Positions 10,501 to 18,597 of a DNA stretch of 64,000 nucleotides are shown piece after piece. The translations under genes and the position numbers were made by a program. Position 1 is the stretch's first letter; each line of letters opens with the position of its first letter. Below the pieces are notes generated by a model. It was not told the origin of the DNA. It was given only the letters and a program-made list of their open reading frames with translations, and did no database searches. The stretch is from Bacteroidota bacterium (lineage in GTDB: Bacteria; Bacteroidota; Bacteroidia; Chitinophagales; Chitinophagaceae): the NCBI GenBank assembly GCA_023416995.1, contig JAEZGI010000029.1:62001-126000 (forward strand). The letters run 5' to 3'.

Positions 10501-11096
10501 GTACAACCGTAGCAGGAGCCCCGGATGCGCCAGTGCCATTGACTGCCGGGAAAACAAAAAGTAAATTCAGCACAGAAGAAATACATGAACACCTCGGCGA
10601 GGTAACGGAAGATACAAACCGGGTGCCCTCATCCTTAGACGAAGACTTCAGGGGAAGGCCTCATGATTTGCCTGAAGACAGTAACACCATGGAGTTGAAG
10701 GTTCCTGAAGGTGCAACTCCACGGCCGGAATTTGCACCAGCCCGTTGGTTCCAGGAACGTTTTCTTTTGCATCTTGAACTTGCGAGGCAACGATTCAGGG
10801 AAGAGGGGATCACCCCCGCGCAACAGGCAGCGATAGATCAGCATCCTAATTTGGAAGCCGCCTATCGTGGAGATCAACTTGATACCTTTATCAAAGAATC
10901 AATTGCTGCGGACCCAGAATTACTCGACGTTATCACAGCCCCCAGATTTGTTTCGGACCCCGATATCATTCTGACCACACTACCGCATTGGTTCGATGTT
11001 ACAACGCGAAGGGCATGGCAGGCTCACGTAGAAAGATATGGGCCGCGATACAGCAATATGGGCAAACTTCTGTCCACCGATAATCCTGAACAGTAA
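7542..11096 (+). CDS. eCIS-core (DUF4157) cargo protein with C-terminal toxin-like tail
   Basis: 1184 residues. After a basic N-terminus comes a segment typical of eCIS cargo (IGEPDDKYEKEADTVADK), then two acidic linkers each carrying a CxxCE motif (C97/C100 and C140/C143), and the DUF4157 eCIS core at about residues 165-255 with HELTH at 242-246. Residues about 660-850 form a Gly/Ala-rich hydrophobic region like the pre-toxin segments of polymorphic toxins. The last ~170 residues form a separate globular-looking tail, with PDIIL...HWFDVTTRRAWQAHVERYG near the end. That tail loosely recalls PD-(D/E)xK-type toxin domains of Rhs proteins, but the catalytic signature is incomplete, so the activity is unassigned. 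Established: DUF4157 proteins are cargo or associated factors of eCIS particles. Inference: this one delivers its C-terminal domain into a target cell. No immunity gene is evident directly downstream. Confidence 0.8.
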   Translation: MQFMKSVIISRKSSNTGRVAFGNRTKRAAFFGNKSFFGKCRVQTKLIIGEPDDKYEKEADTVADKLMQAPDHTSATKSDQAVVGNISSWQPAVQSKCAGCEQEEKEKDESNPAMEATLQLKPIFESRSDDEQMSTVQKKCDDCEDEEVQAKRSGDDSVSPSSLETALHQSGGSGSPMPGETRMKMETAFGKDFSDVRIHQDSSAIALSEELQAKAFTHGSNIYFNKGNFDPASLNGMHLLGHELTHVVQQSGGNGHQPVQRDLFDALSPDAMVKQMREKKEAAEKAAIEQYLQQNKPECLKTAFGVASAAQKFIAGENVDKGNLAVLRERINFFRQEMGRVELWLTKKEGLTKEEADKLNADKQLIIELLSTPLSLNKNIDVSKFTLEEMQAELQRIDYWMSAGKPIPDDGGLADGLQKIIILTKMSEDPPVFMALDTRSMKRYLNVKHPGYSLKSISFYLYGDPGKTYFLSNPDGSPAAEFIAAGSSLIPDQASFPQMTHLASSQKIQMKTDGISTDLQGAGGEIIDITLEDQVYHLTDPQMKVLMASMFKRSKALYKIELEYLEDQLKVYSDHKNDTNWLVRKISDTAGGADFDSDYFKMVIKQAKPFATMLNSTAEADINPQLVNEAYYRLNGIKAEGEKIEKQLMSYMNDTVTGASRAVTTLEVVKTAGSIAANFVPGLGIVYGGIQDAAQQASGMAMGVQDEWNWKSTRNNLVMGVASFGVGKGIGAVGKGLGQMGSKYLPQFAGKIAELAKTPAFTSGAGKFFAGTAGNVAQNVAGAPILKHIDKLTSEGRFATYDEIITDLGDQFSVKNLALAGASTAMQGRLPEDIHIAGANKKNNPTMSQALAGQTTAKPTPPAIEQQPVPVPVTEPTAKITDSDFVKPVSEDATAITSSDKILAEEPVKIGKEEHEAVVTKDGVGVCSPHPCPVIHVEYAKELADNKKFADDYLEIKRLRNAGEYETAAAAAVNLIGRMEAARLTPGTTVAGAPDAPVPLTAGKTKSKFSTEEIHEHLGEVTEDTNRVPSSLDEDFRGRPHDLPEDSNTMELKVPEGATPRPEFAPARWFQERFLLHLELARQRFREEGITPAQQAAIDQHPNLEAAYRGDQLDTFIKESIAADPELLDVITAPRFVSDPDIILTTLPHWFDVTTRRAWQAHVERYGPRYSNMGKLLSTDNPEQ

Positions 11097-11107
11097 GCTG
11101 TTGTATA

Positions 11108-13369
11108 ATGAAAGCAACTAAATCACATAATATCTCAACGGTAACTTCAAGCACAACACCTTACGTTGTACAACGCAAACCGGCTGCAGATTTTTTCACA
11201 CCACGGAAAGAATCCTTTTTTAAAGGAACGGTGAATGATACGGGTCAGGATGCAGAAACTTCTTCTTCAGTTATGATTCAAATGAAGTGTGCGGAATGTG
11301 AAAAGGAAGAACAGGAAGAGTTACGGGAAGAAGAAAAAAAACAGCCGGCAGTACAACGAAAACCGATCTTCGAAAGTAATGCTGATAATGAAGAAATGCT
11401 GCAGCGATCGGCATCAAATACGATAGGCAACAAAGCAAACACGAGCGAGAATGATTTATCTATCGAACAAAATTTAGCCTCATCCAAAGGTAGAGGTCAG
11501 CAGATGCCGGCGGAGATCCGAAATCAAATGGAAAGCGTTTTTGACGCCGATTTTTCACAAGTAAATATTCATACAGATAAACAGTCGGGCGATATGAACC
11601 GACAACTGAATGCAAAAGCATTTGCGCATGGCAGGGATATCTATTTTGGAGAAGACAATTACAACCCTGATAGCCACCAGGGAAAACATTTGCTTACACA
11701 TGAGTTAACACATGTTGTTCAGCAAACCGGTAGTGATTCCGCACACGCACCAGTTGATACACCGGTACAACGTGCGCCTGACAAAGGAACACTGCCTGCA
11801 TTATCGCCTGAAGAACTATTAAAATTTCTTCTGGAACAGCGTGGCTTTGGCACAAGTAAGCCCGGATTGCCGTCGATCGATCCAAAAGGCATTGGTAAGC
11901 CAACCGGCAAAGGTTACCAGACCTACGCTGTTGTTCAGTTGATAGATAAAGAAGGTAAGCAGGTAAAAGTCTCACTCGGGGCGTACCTCGGTGGTGGCGA
12001 TCTGCATGGTGAAACGCAGGCCATCGCCGCGATGAAAGGTTCGATGCCAAAGGACTTTAAACTGGAAGGAGGAAAAATGATGGTAGCAGTTGAACAGGTA
12101 CCGTGTGGTGGTTGTGATTCGGCCATTAAAAGTTATGCAAAAGAGCTCGGTGTTGCTTCATACGAGGTTTATGTTCCGGAACGACCTTCTATACGGCCAC
12201 CGGGGGGATCCGTTAAGCCAAAAACTGCCGCTACCAGTGCGTTCCAGGGGGGCAGAGCACCAACAACACCAACATTGTTTTCAGCAGAATCATTCACCGC
12301 TCCGAAAGGTGCGGGTGTGGTATCAGCAGAGGTGCAAGCAATGGCTAAAGAAGCTGTGGACTCTGTTAAAACTGATTTGAAATTGCTACGGTTTGGTAAG
12401 ATATTAAAAGCAGGCATGACCATTATCAGTGGTGTTATGGATATTCTGAATGCAGTTGAATATTTCAGTATGGCTCAATCGAAACTTTCAGGTGGCGCAT
12501 TTATTCTCAACGAATACGTAGATAAATCAAGAGCTATTAATCAAAAATCTGCTGAGCTGGCAAAATCGTATCCTGATATTTCAGAGAGTCTGACAGATAT
12601 GCAACCCCGGCTTTTTTCAGCGCTCATGGATATACCTTCGGCAGGAGAGATGATTCTGAATATGCTGGATTTTAAGATCGGTCTTGAACAGATGGCTGAA
12701 GGAATAGATTCTCGGAAAAAATCGATCGATGCAGCCATCAGGGAAGCCCATGCAAAAAAGGCGTTTGCAGATAAAATACTGAGCGACCCTAAAGCTTCAG
12801 GCGCCGTAGCCGCGGCCACCTTCGGCACTGGCGAACTGGCAAGACTTTTCGCTATCAGCCAGGACCTTGAAGTGGTAGAAAGTAATCTTATGCAAGCTTC
12901 TGAAAAGTTCGGACAGGTGAGCGAAGCACTGAAAGAAGATATTGATTTCCTGCAGGGTTGGTACAACTATTTCCTGTCTATGTGCAAAGGCGACCCCACC
13001 TGTAAAGCCGCACTTAAACAGGGATGGTATACGCTCAAAGTTATAAAGGCCACTTTACCGGATAGTTTTTTAGATACCCCGGACGCATATGTAAGTAATC
13101 CGAAAAGTGGGTTGAAAACATCCGTTAAAGACGATACAACAACGCCTGTATGGAACGAGATGATGGGAAAATACAGATTTGACAGACTGGCCGAAGACGT
13201 ACCTTTCAACATATATGATTATGACCCCATTTCCGGAGATGATCTTCTGGGTTCTGTAAGTGCCAATCTCACACCTGATAATCCGGAGGGTCAAACATTT
13301 CAACTGGCAGATGGCGAAGTTACCCTTATCGTACAAATAGAACGTGAGCCGGAAAAGCCGGAGGAATAA
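11108..13369 (+). CDS. eCIS-core (DUF4157) cargo with deaminase-like domain and C-terminal C2-like domain
   Basis: 753 residues, 11 bp after the previous cargo gene. The N-terminal leader contains a CxxCE motif (C61/C64) and KPIFES, both shared with the upstream protein; DUF4157 spans about 130-210 with HELTH at 198-202. Residues about 265-350 look like a zinc-dependent deaminase: H300-G-E302, then PCGGC with C333 and C336, giving the H.E...PC..C ligand and proton-shuttle pattern. A long helical region follows (about 400-630). Residues about 640-750 look like a C2 domain: an opening strand, PDAYVSNP, KTSVKDDTTTPVWNE (W682), then IYDYDPISGDDLLG with clustered acidic residues where C2 domains bind calcium. 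Inference: an injected nucleic-acid, nucleotide or protein deaminase with a membrane-targeting tail. HGE rather than the commoner HAE is a small deviation. Confidence 0.75.
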   Translation: MKATKSHNISTVTSSTTPYVVQRKPAADFFTPRKESFFKGTVNDTGQDAETSSSVMIQMKCAECEKEEQEELREEEKKQPAVQRKPIFESNADNEEMLQRSASNTIGNKANTSENDLSIEQNLASSKGRGQQMPAEIRNQMESVFDADFSQVNIHTDKQSGDMNRQLNAKAFAHGRDIYFGEDNYNPDSHQGKHLLTHELTHVVQQTGSDSAHAPVDTPVQRAPDKGTLPALSPEELLKFLLEQRGFGTSKPGLPSIDPKGIGKPTGKGYQTYAVVQLIDKEGKQVKVSLGAYLGGGDLHGETQAIAAMKGSMPKDFKLEGGKMMVAVEQVPCGGCDSAIKSYAKELGVASYEVYVPERPSIRPPGGSVKPKTAATSAFQGGRAPTTPTLFSAESFTAPKGAGVVSAEVQAMAKEAVDSVKTDLKLLRFGKILKAGMTIISGVMDILNAVEYFSMAQSKLSGGAFILNEYVDKSRAINQKSAELAKSYPDISESLTDMQPRLFSALMDIPSAGEMILNMLDFKIGLEQMAEGIDSRKKSIDAAIREAHAKKAFADKILSDPKASGAVAAATFGTGELARLFAISQDLEVVESNLMQASEKFGQVSEALKEDIDFLQGWYNYFLSMCKGDPTCKAALKQGWYTLKVIKATLPDSFLDTPDAYVSNPKSGLKTSVKDDTTTPVWNEMMGKYRFDRLAEDVPFNIYDYDPISGDDLLGSVSANLTPDNPEGQTFQLADGEVTLIVQIEREPEKPEE

Positions 13370-13398
13370 AATCTTAATCATTAACAAATACTATCATT

Positions 13399-14163
13399 AT
13401 GCCGATTGTATCTGTTGCCATACAAAAAGGAGGATCGGGGAAAACAACCACCACAATCAATCTCGCGGCTGCCTTGCATCTGCATGGTAAAAAAGTGCTC
13501 GTAATTGATGCCGACCCGCAGGCAAGTCTTACACAGGCGCTTGGTTACATTGATGAGTTGGAACATAATCTGTACAGTGAATTAAGCAAAGAGATTAAAG
13601 GTGAAAGCTGCAGTCTCGACCAAGCCATTATTTCAACGGCGTCAGGGATCGATTTTATACCTGCATCCATAGAACTTGCCAACGCAGAACTTGAGCTGGT
13701 GAGTGTTTATGGACGCGAGCAGGTACTTACCTGGATGCTTGATACAATCAGGGAAAATTATAATTTTATTTTGATTGATTGTCCACCTGCAATAGGTCTG
13801 CTTACAGTAAATGCACTGGTAGCAAGCGATTATATCCTGATGCCAATGCAGGCTGAATTTCTGCCCCTGAAAGGTGTCAGAAGTTTTATGCATCATTATA
13901 CAAACCTGAAGAAGCTTAACAAAAGACTCGAAATACTCGGCTTCGTACTTACCCGTTACGACGAAAGAAAGCTGATGAACAGAAAAATATCTGAAGATCT
14001 CATCCAGGAGTTTGGTGCGAAAGTTTTTTGTACTCGTATCAGAACCAACATTCAGTTGGCCAAAGCGCAGGAAGCCGGGAAAGATATTTTCAGCTATGAC
14101 CGAAAATCCCATGGCGCAGAAGATTATGATGCCCTGGCCAATGAAATTTTGAAACAGGTATGA
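13399..14163 (+). CDS. ParA/MinD-family ATPase
   Basis: 254 residues. The deviant Walker A motif KGGSGKTT is at residues 10-17, with signature Lys10 and Lys15. DADPQASLT follows in the usual place, and Walker B-like LIDCPPAIG has D127. Length and motif order are those of Soj/ParA partitioning ATPases. No ParB or parS candidate is visible nearby; the gene sits within the eCIS operon (29 bp after one cargo gene, 58 bp before the next). That placement suggests a role in positioning or partitioning injection particles, or in coordinating assembly, rather than chromosome segregation. This role is inferred from context only. Confidence 0.9.
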   Translation: MPIVSVAIQKGGSGKTTTTINLAAALHLHGKKVLVIDADPQASLTQALGYIDELEHNLYSELSKEIKGESCSLDQAIISTASGIDFIPASIELANAELELVSVYGREQVLTWMLDTIRENYNFILIDCPPAIGLLTVNALVASDYILMPMQAEFLPLKGVRSFMHHYTNLKKLNKRLEILGFVLTRYDERKLMNRKISEDLIQEFGAKVFCTRIRTNIQLAKAQEAGKDIFSYDRKSHGAEDYDALANEILKQV

Positions 14164-14221
14164 GTTGGTACCGTGTATCTTATACGCTGAGTTTTTAAAT
14201 TTTATTTTTCAATGATCTCAA

Positions 14222-15667
14222 ATGTTGCTTATGTCTTACGCATCACGGGTTTACCGACATCGCAATCCAAAAAAGGAGGAAGATAATTCCAGGAAAGGTT
14301 TCTTCAAAAAAAACAGGGAGGCAAAAGCTTCCTCATTCTTCCAGGCAAAGTTCACTGTCAATGAAGCTGGTGATACATTTGAAAAAGAAGCTGATGCTGT
14401 GGCAGATGCAGTGACTGCCGGAAAGCAGTCCGGTACCGATATCAGGAAGAAAAAAATCACCAGCATACAACGTTTATCTACCGCAACCGAGGAAGAGAAG
14501 CCTGGCACCAGTGATGAAAGGATGCGCGAGGATAAAGAAATCCAGGAAAAACATGAGGAAGAAGATACCGTTCAAAAAAAAGCTGAGCGTAATACCGCTT
14601 CATCCGTTAATATAACTTCCTCGATCGACAATGCTTCAGGCAAGGGCGGCCGTCTTCCCAAAAAGTCATTGGGTGAGATGAACTCCTTATTTGGAACAGA
14701 CTTCAGCGGCGTGAAAGTACATACAGATAGCGATGCAGAAAAGATGAATGAAGCCTTGAAAGCGAAAGCGTTTACACATGGAAAAGATATCTTCTTTTCA
14801 AAAGATAATTATGCCCCTGATTCTTTAGAAGGTAAAAGATTGCTTGCCCACGAACTGACACATGTTGTTCAGCAGGATGGAGTTGCGCATCCGGAGAGCA
14901 TTCACAAGAAACCTGAAGAAGCTATCGAGACCGGTATGACAGTGAGTAATCAGAAAACCGATGGTCCTTATGGATGGACGTCGAGCTATGGACTGGAGGT
15001 TACGAAAAGCGAGATCAGGGTCATCGTTAATGTACGCATTGAAGCCGATGCAGATGTAACCCCTGCACAGGTTAAGAAAGTAAAAGCCGATACGGCGCTT
15101 GAGTTTTCACGATATTTTGATCAGCGTTTCAATCTGACCGATGATAAGGGTCAAAGCCGTATTTTGAAAGTGCGGCTTAATTTTGTTGAATCAGGAGAAA
15201 ATGCACATGTAACATTACATAGTGGTGCGGGGAGAGATAATCTTTCAAACTGGTTTGTAGATTCGTCTGCCATCGACCGGGCCCATGAAATGGGACACCA
15301 GATAGGATTACTCGATGAATATGTTGATGCGGATGCACCAAATCGTGCTACTGCAGCATCACGAGAGGTGCATACAGACAATTCGATTATGGGTAATTAC
15401 CCGGGAGAAGGTGTACGGGATGCTGATGTTCGTCAACGTCATGGCGATGCACTTGCTGCAGATATTTCCGCTGCAACCGGTCAGCAGTTTTCTGCGGCCT
15501 TCAGCGACACATATGTGGTTCGTAAAGGCGATAATCTGTCCTGGATAGCGCAACGCATCTATGGCGAGGCGGGTAAGTGGCGGGACATCTATAGCCTGAA
15601 TAAAAAAATCATTCGTGACCCTAACCTGATTTTTCCTGGTCAAAAGCTCAGGCTTCCACCGAGATAA
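14222..15667 (+). CDS. eCIS-core (DUF4157) cargo with zinc metallopeptidase and LysM domains
   Basis: 481 residues; an in-frame ATG at 14231 is an equally good start. A basic leader and acidic linker precede DUF4157 (about residues 140-220, HELTH at 210-214). A second, metzincin-like zinc site is HEMGHQIGLLDEY at 355-367 (H355, E356, H359, then G362 and D365), the arrangement seen in other DUF4157-linked peptidases. The C-terminus (about 430-480) is a LysM domain: YVVRKGDNLSWIAQRIYG ... DPNLIFPGQKLRLP. LysM binds N-acetylglucosamine polymers such as peptidoglycan or chitin. It lacks the CxxCE linker motifs of the other two cargos. Likely role: a proteolytic cargo, or a particle-bound peptidase that engages a cell wall during delivery; the choice between these is open. 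Confidence 0.8.
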   Translation: MLLMSYASRVYRHRNPKKEEDNSRKGFFKKNREAKASSFFQAKFTVNEAGDTFEKEADAVADAVTAGKQSGTDIRKKKITSIQRLSTATEEEKPGTSDERMREDKEIQEKHEEEDTVQKKAERNTASSVNITSSIDNASGKGGRLPKKSLGEMNSLFGTDFSGVKVHTDSDAEKMNEALKAKAFTHGKDIFFSKDNYAPDSLEGKRLLAHELTHVVQQDGVAHPESIHKKPEEAIETGMTVSNQKTDGPYGWTSSYGLEVTKSEIRVIVNVRIEADADVTPAQVKKVKADTALEFSRYFDQRFNLTDDKGQSRILKVRLNFVESGENAHVTLHSGAGRDNLSNWFVDSSAIDRAHEMGHQIGLLDEYVDADAPNRATAASREVHTDNSIMGNYPGEGVRDADVRQRHGDALAADISAATGQQFSAAFSDTYVVRKGDNLSWIAQRIYGEAGKWRDIYSLNKKIIRDPNLIFPGQKLRLPPR

Positions 15668-15685
15668 GATTGCAAAATTCATTCA

Positions 15686-16057
15686 ATGAAAAAAGATATA
15701 AAATACGCAGTAGGAAACCCTGGTTTCAGGGGAAGAACGACCGTAGAAATTGATGAGCAGGACAGAGCGCTTGTAGTTTTTACCCGCGGCGATCATTCCG
15801 AGTCTTACGAATCAAAATTATCGCATGAAAAGATCATTGAGATACAGGAAACGCTCGAAGGATATGTTTCCTCCACTCGAGGCCCCCGTGAGAAAACGCG
15901 GGTTCCCGATGAAGACATGGTAACAATCAGCTATGGCGATGGTAAAAAACTTGAGTTTCCTGTTAATCTTGCGTTTTCAGATATTGGTCTGCGCCGGATT
16001 CAGGATAATTTTTCTGATCTGATAAAAACAGTATCGAAAAACAAATTGAAATACTAA
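15686..16057 (+). CDS. Small uncharacterised eCIS-operon protein
   Basis: 123 residues, 18 bp after the metallopeptidase cargo gene and 35 bp before the AAA+ ATPase gene. No signal peptide or membrane segment. Predicted layout from the sequence: beta strands, a helix around 'LSHEKIIEIQETLEGY', a charged loop, more strands (MVTISYGDGKKLEFPV) and a final helix. This order resembles the small emfourin-type inhibitors of M4 metalloproteases in outline, and the gene directly follows a predicted metallopeptidase. That similarity is weak and I cannot confirm it. It could equally be a chaperone or adaptor for cargo loading. Confidence 0.6.
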   Translation: MKKDIKYAVGNPGFRGRTTVEIDEQDRALVVFTRGDHSESYESKLSHEKIIEIQETLEGYVSSTRGPREKTRVPDEDMVTISYGDGKKLEFPVNLAFSDIGLRRIQDNFSDLIKTVSKNKLKY

Positions 16058-16092
16058 ACGGTCCGATAGATACTAACGTAAACACACACACT

Positions 16093-17568
16093 ATGATAGC
16101 AGACGACAATTATAGCTGGCCAGAAATGGATTACCTGGAAAATCTGCTACGGTATCGTCTCAACCGGCTGTCGAATCATTCAGAAGATGAGCTTCCGCCG
16201 GAACTACCGCCGGTTGACCAATGGCGACTTCCCTGGGAAGATTTTATAAAACAGCATGAACTGTATCATGACGAGATCGTTTTGCTTCTGATTGCCATGA
16301 CACCTCATATTCAACCGGATCTCTTCGACAGGGTGATCCAGGAAAAAGTACCAGATCCGGGTGATTTGCCAGCGGTCGGTGGCGTGCGTGGAAAGAATAC
16401 GAGATATCTTTTGCCTACTGGCGAAACGGGATTGTTTTTGTTGGGTGGGAATGATTTCGCATCAAGACTGCGCGTACAGAAAATATTCAGCGCCGATAAT
16501 GTCTTAACAGAGAAGAAGATTTTGTGGCTGGAAGATGTGCCTTTAGGAGAGCCAATTATGAATGGCCGTATGGTGATCTCGCAGGATTATGTAACACAGT
16601 TAATGTATGGTTTCCAGGTTTCACCACCTTTTAGTATCAGTTTTCCTGCGAAAAAGATCGCCCCGGTGAAGGGTGCAGCGCCGCTATCTTTCAATGACCT
16701 GGTGATACCTGAAGACTTAAAAATCCAGATCGATGAATTAAAACACTGGCTCGAGTATAATGATGATCTCATTCATCAATTTGGAATGAAGGAGAAGATC
16801 AAACCTGGTTATCGCACTTTGTTTTACGGTCCACCAGGAACGGGTAAAACTTTTACCGCCCGGATTCTCGGAGATGAACTCGGCAAAGAAGTTTACAGGA
16901 TTGACCTGTCGATGGTAGTCTCAAAATATATTGGCGAGACGGAGAAAAACCTTGAGGTACTTTTTGCAAGGGCGGAAGATAAAGGATGGATATTATTTTT
17001 TGATGAAGCTGATGCGTTGTTTGGAAAACGAACAAGTGTAAGGGATGCGCATGATAAATATGCTAATCAGGAAGTTTCGTATTTGTTGCAACGTATAGAA
17101 GATTACAATGGGCTGGTTATTCTCGCAACTAATATGAAGAACAATATAGATGATGCCTTTTTGCGCAGATTTAATGCTGTGTTGAAATTTCCATTTCCGG
17201 ATGCAACGCAGCGGGCGGAAATCTGGCGTAAAGCCTTTCCGCCCGGAACTGTATTCCGGGAAAGTCCTTCTGATAGCAACCCGGTAAATGGTAAATGTGC
17301 ACCAACCATCAATTTGCCTGAGAGTGTTAAGAAATATGAGATGGCGGGCGGTAGTATTATGAATGTTGCCAGCTATGCGGGCATTGCGGCTGTAAGGCAT
17401 TTCCGGAGCCAGTCTGAACAGAGGCCGCCTGATGAAACGGATTCTTCAGCGAATGAAGACAGACCTTATCCCGGCAATTCAAAACCTGTGCTTACGGTTT
17501 TTCTAAGTGATATTTTGGCCGGAATACGGCGTGAAATGATCAAGGAGGGCAAGCCGTTTGCGATGTGA
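16093..17568 (+). CDS. eCIS AAA+ ATPase (Afp15/PVC15-like)
   Basis: 491 residues. An N-terminal eCIS-specific region (about 1-215) precedes one AAA+ module: Walker A GPPGTGKT at 246-253, Walker B with D304/E305 in ILFFDEADALFGKR, sensor-1 region LVILATNMKNNID and arginine finger region DAFLRRFNAVLKF. This matches the ATPase usually placed near the end of eCIS operons, which is thought to act in cargo loading or particle assembly. A small insertion around residues 385-415 (CAPTINLPES) separates the AAA core from its lid. It is the last gene of the operon. Its last 66 bp overlap the 3' end of the YihY gene on the opposite strand. Confidence 0.9.
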   Translation: MIADDNYSWPEMDYLENLLRYRLNRLSNHSEDELPPELPPVDQWRLPWEDFIKQHELYHDEIVLLLIAMTPHIQPDLFDRVIQEKVPDPGDLPAVGGVRGKNTRYLLPTGETGLFLLGGNDFASRLRVQKIFSADNVLTEKKILWLEDVPLGEPIMNGRMVISQDYVTQLMYGFQVSPPFSISFPAKKIAPVKGAAPLSFNDLVIPEDLKIQIDELKHWLEYNDDLIHQFGMKEKIKPGYRTLFYGPPGTGKTFTARILGDELGKEVYRIDLSMVVSKYIGETEKNLEVLFARAEDKGWILFFDEADALFGKRTSVRDAHDKYANQEVSYLLQRIEDYNGLVILATNMKNNIDDAFLRRFNAVLKFPFPDATQRAEIWRKAFPPGTVFRESPSDSNPVNGKCAPTINLPESVKKYEMAGGSIMNVASYAGIAAVRHFRSQSEQRPPDETDSSANEDRPYPGNSKPVLTVFLSDILAGIRREMIKEGKPFAM

Positions 17569-18597
17569 TGCGGAGTGATCATCGGGCGTCGAGCCATCGG
17601 GTTTGTGGTAATCAACTTTTCCGTCTTTTTGAGCCTGTATTCTTTTCGCGGTTTCTTCTGCATCCAACTCATTTTCCTGGATACTCTTTTTATTACTTTT
17701 CACCTGTACAGTTTGTACAGTTTCCGTGTATTGGTTTGGTCTTATTTCGTCGCCAAATTTAACAGCATATGCCTTTGTAAATTCCGCTCCGAAATAAAGT
17801 ATCATCGAGGAGAAGTATATCCAAAGCAACAGAATAATGAGTGAGCCTGCAGCACCGTAGGTACTGCCAATATTACTTTTGCTTATATATAGTGTGATTC
17901 CAAATTTTGCAAGCATAAACAGGACAGCAGTAAAGATGGCACCTACCGTCACATCTTTCCACGTGATATGTGCGTCGGGAAGCACCTTGTATATGATAGC
18001 AAACAAGAAAGATGTGACTGTGAGCGTAATCAGGAGATTCGCAATATAGATAGCTACTACAGCAGTTGAGGAAAACATCTCCTGAAGACGGGTCATCAAT
18101 CCTTCGAGTAAACCGTTAATAACGAGTGAAACAAGCAGCAAAAAGCCGAGGCCAACTACTACTGAAAAAGATAATATTCTTGTAAGCAATAATTTCCACC
18201 AACCTGTGTCCTCTTTTTGCTTAAGATTCCAGATCAGGTTAATGGAATCCTGTATTTCAGAGAAAACTGTTGTTGCCCCAATGAACAGCGTAACAAAACC
18301 AATAGTGGCTGCGATGGTGCTGCTACTGTCAAAAGAGGCATTTTTCAAAATCTCCTGCACCTGGCGTGCAGCCGCGTCACCGATAATGTCACTTAGCTGA
18401 TTAACGATGGTTCCCTCCATAGCGTTCTCACCCCAGAACAAACCACCAAGAAAGACAATCACAATCAACATTGGTCCCAGCGAAAAGATAGTATAATAGG
18501 CAAGCGCAGCGCTGAGTTTTGGCACCTTGTCTTTAAGGAATCCGCTGCCTGCCTTTTTCAAAACCTCTAATATTCCCTTTACGTTAATCCTGCTCAT
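17503..18597 (-). CDS. YihY/BrkB-family inner membrane protein
   Basis: 364 residues. An N-terminal amphipathic part is followed by about six hydrophobic helices, with the family signature 'PKLSAALAYYTIFSLGPML' near the start, and GSAGSLIILLLWIYFSS-like sequence near the last helix followed by YFGAEFTKAYA. The family was once called ribonuclease BN; that activity is not supported and its function is unknown. A charged tail of about 70 residues ends the protein, and this tail overlaps the end of the eCIS AAA+ gene on the other strand. The gene is unrelated to the eCIS operon in orientation, and it marks the right boundary of that locus. Confidence 0.92.
   Translation of the reverse strand: MSRINVKGILEVLKKAGSGFLKDKVPKLSAALAYYTIFSLGPMLIVIVFLGGLFWGENAMEGTIVNQLSDIIGDAAARQVQEILKNASFDSSSTIAATIGFVTLFIGATTVFSEIQDSINLIWNLKQKEDTGWWKLLLTRILSFSVVVGLGFLLLVSLVINGLLEGLMTRLQEMFSSTAVVAIYIANLLITLTVTSFLFAIIYKVLPDAHITWKDVTVGAIFTAVLFMLAKFGITLYISKSNIGSTYGAAGSLIILLLWIYFSSMILYFGAEFTKAYAVKFGDEIRPNQYTETVQTVQVKSNKKSIQENELDAEETAKRIQAQKDGKVDYHKPDGSTPDDHSASHRKRLALLDHFTPYSGQNIT

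Noticed and set aside
14173..14196. Weak hairpin GTGTAT-CTT-ATACGC followed by TGAG and five T
   Set aside because: Only six pairs with one G-T pair, inside an operon; too weak to call a terminator.
17503..18597. Ribonuclease BN function for the YihY-family gene
   Set aside because: The old name is a known misassignment; the protein is an integral membrane protein of unknown role.
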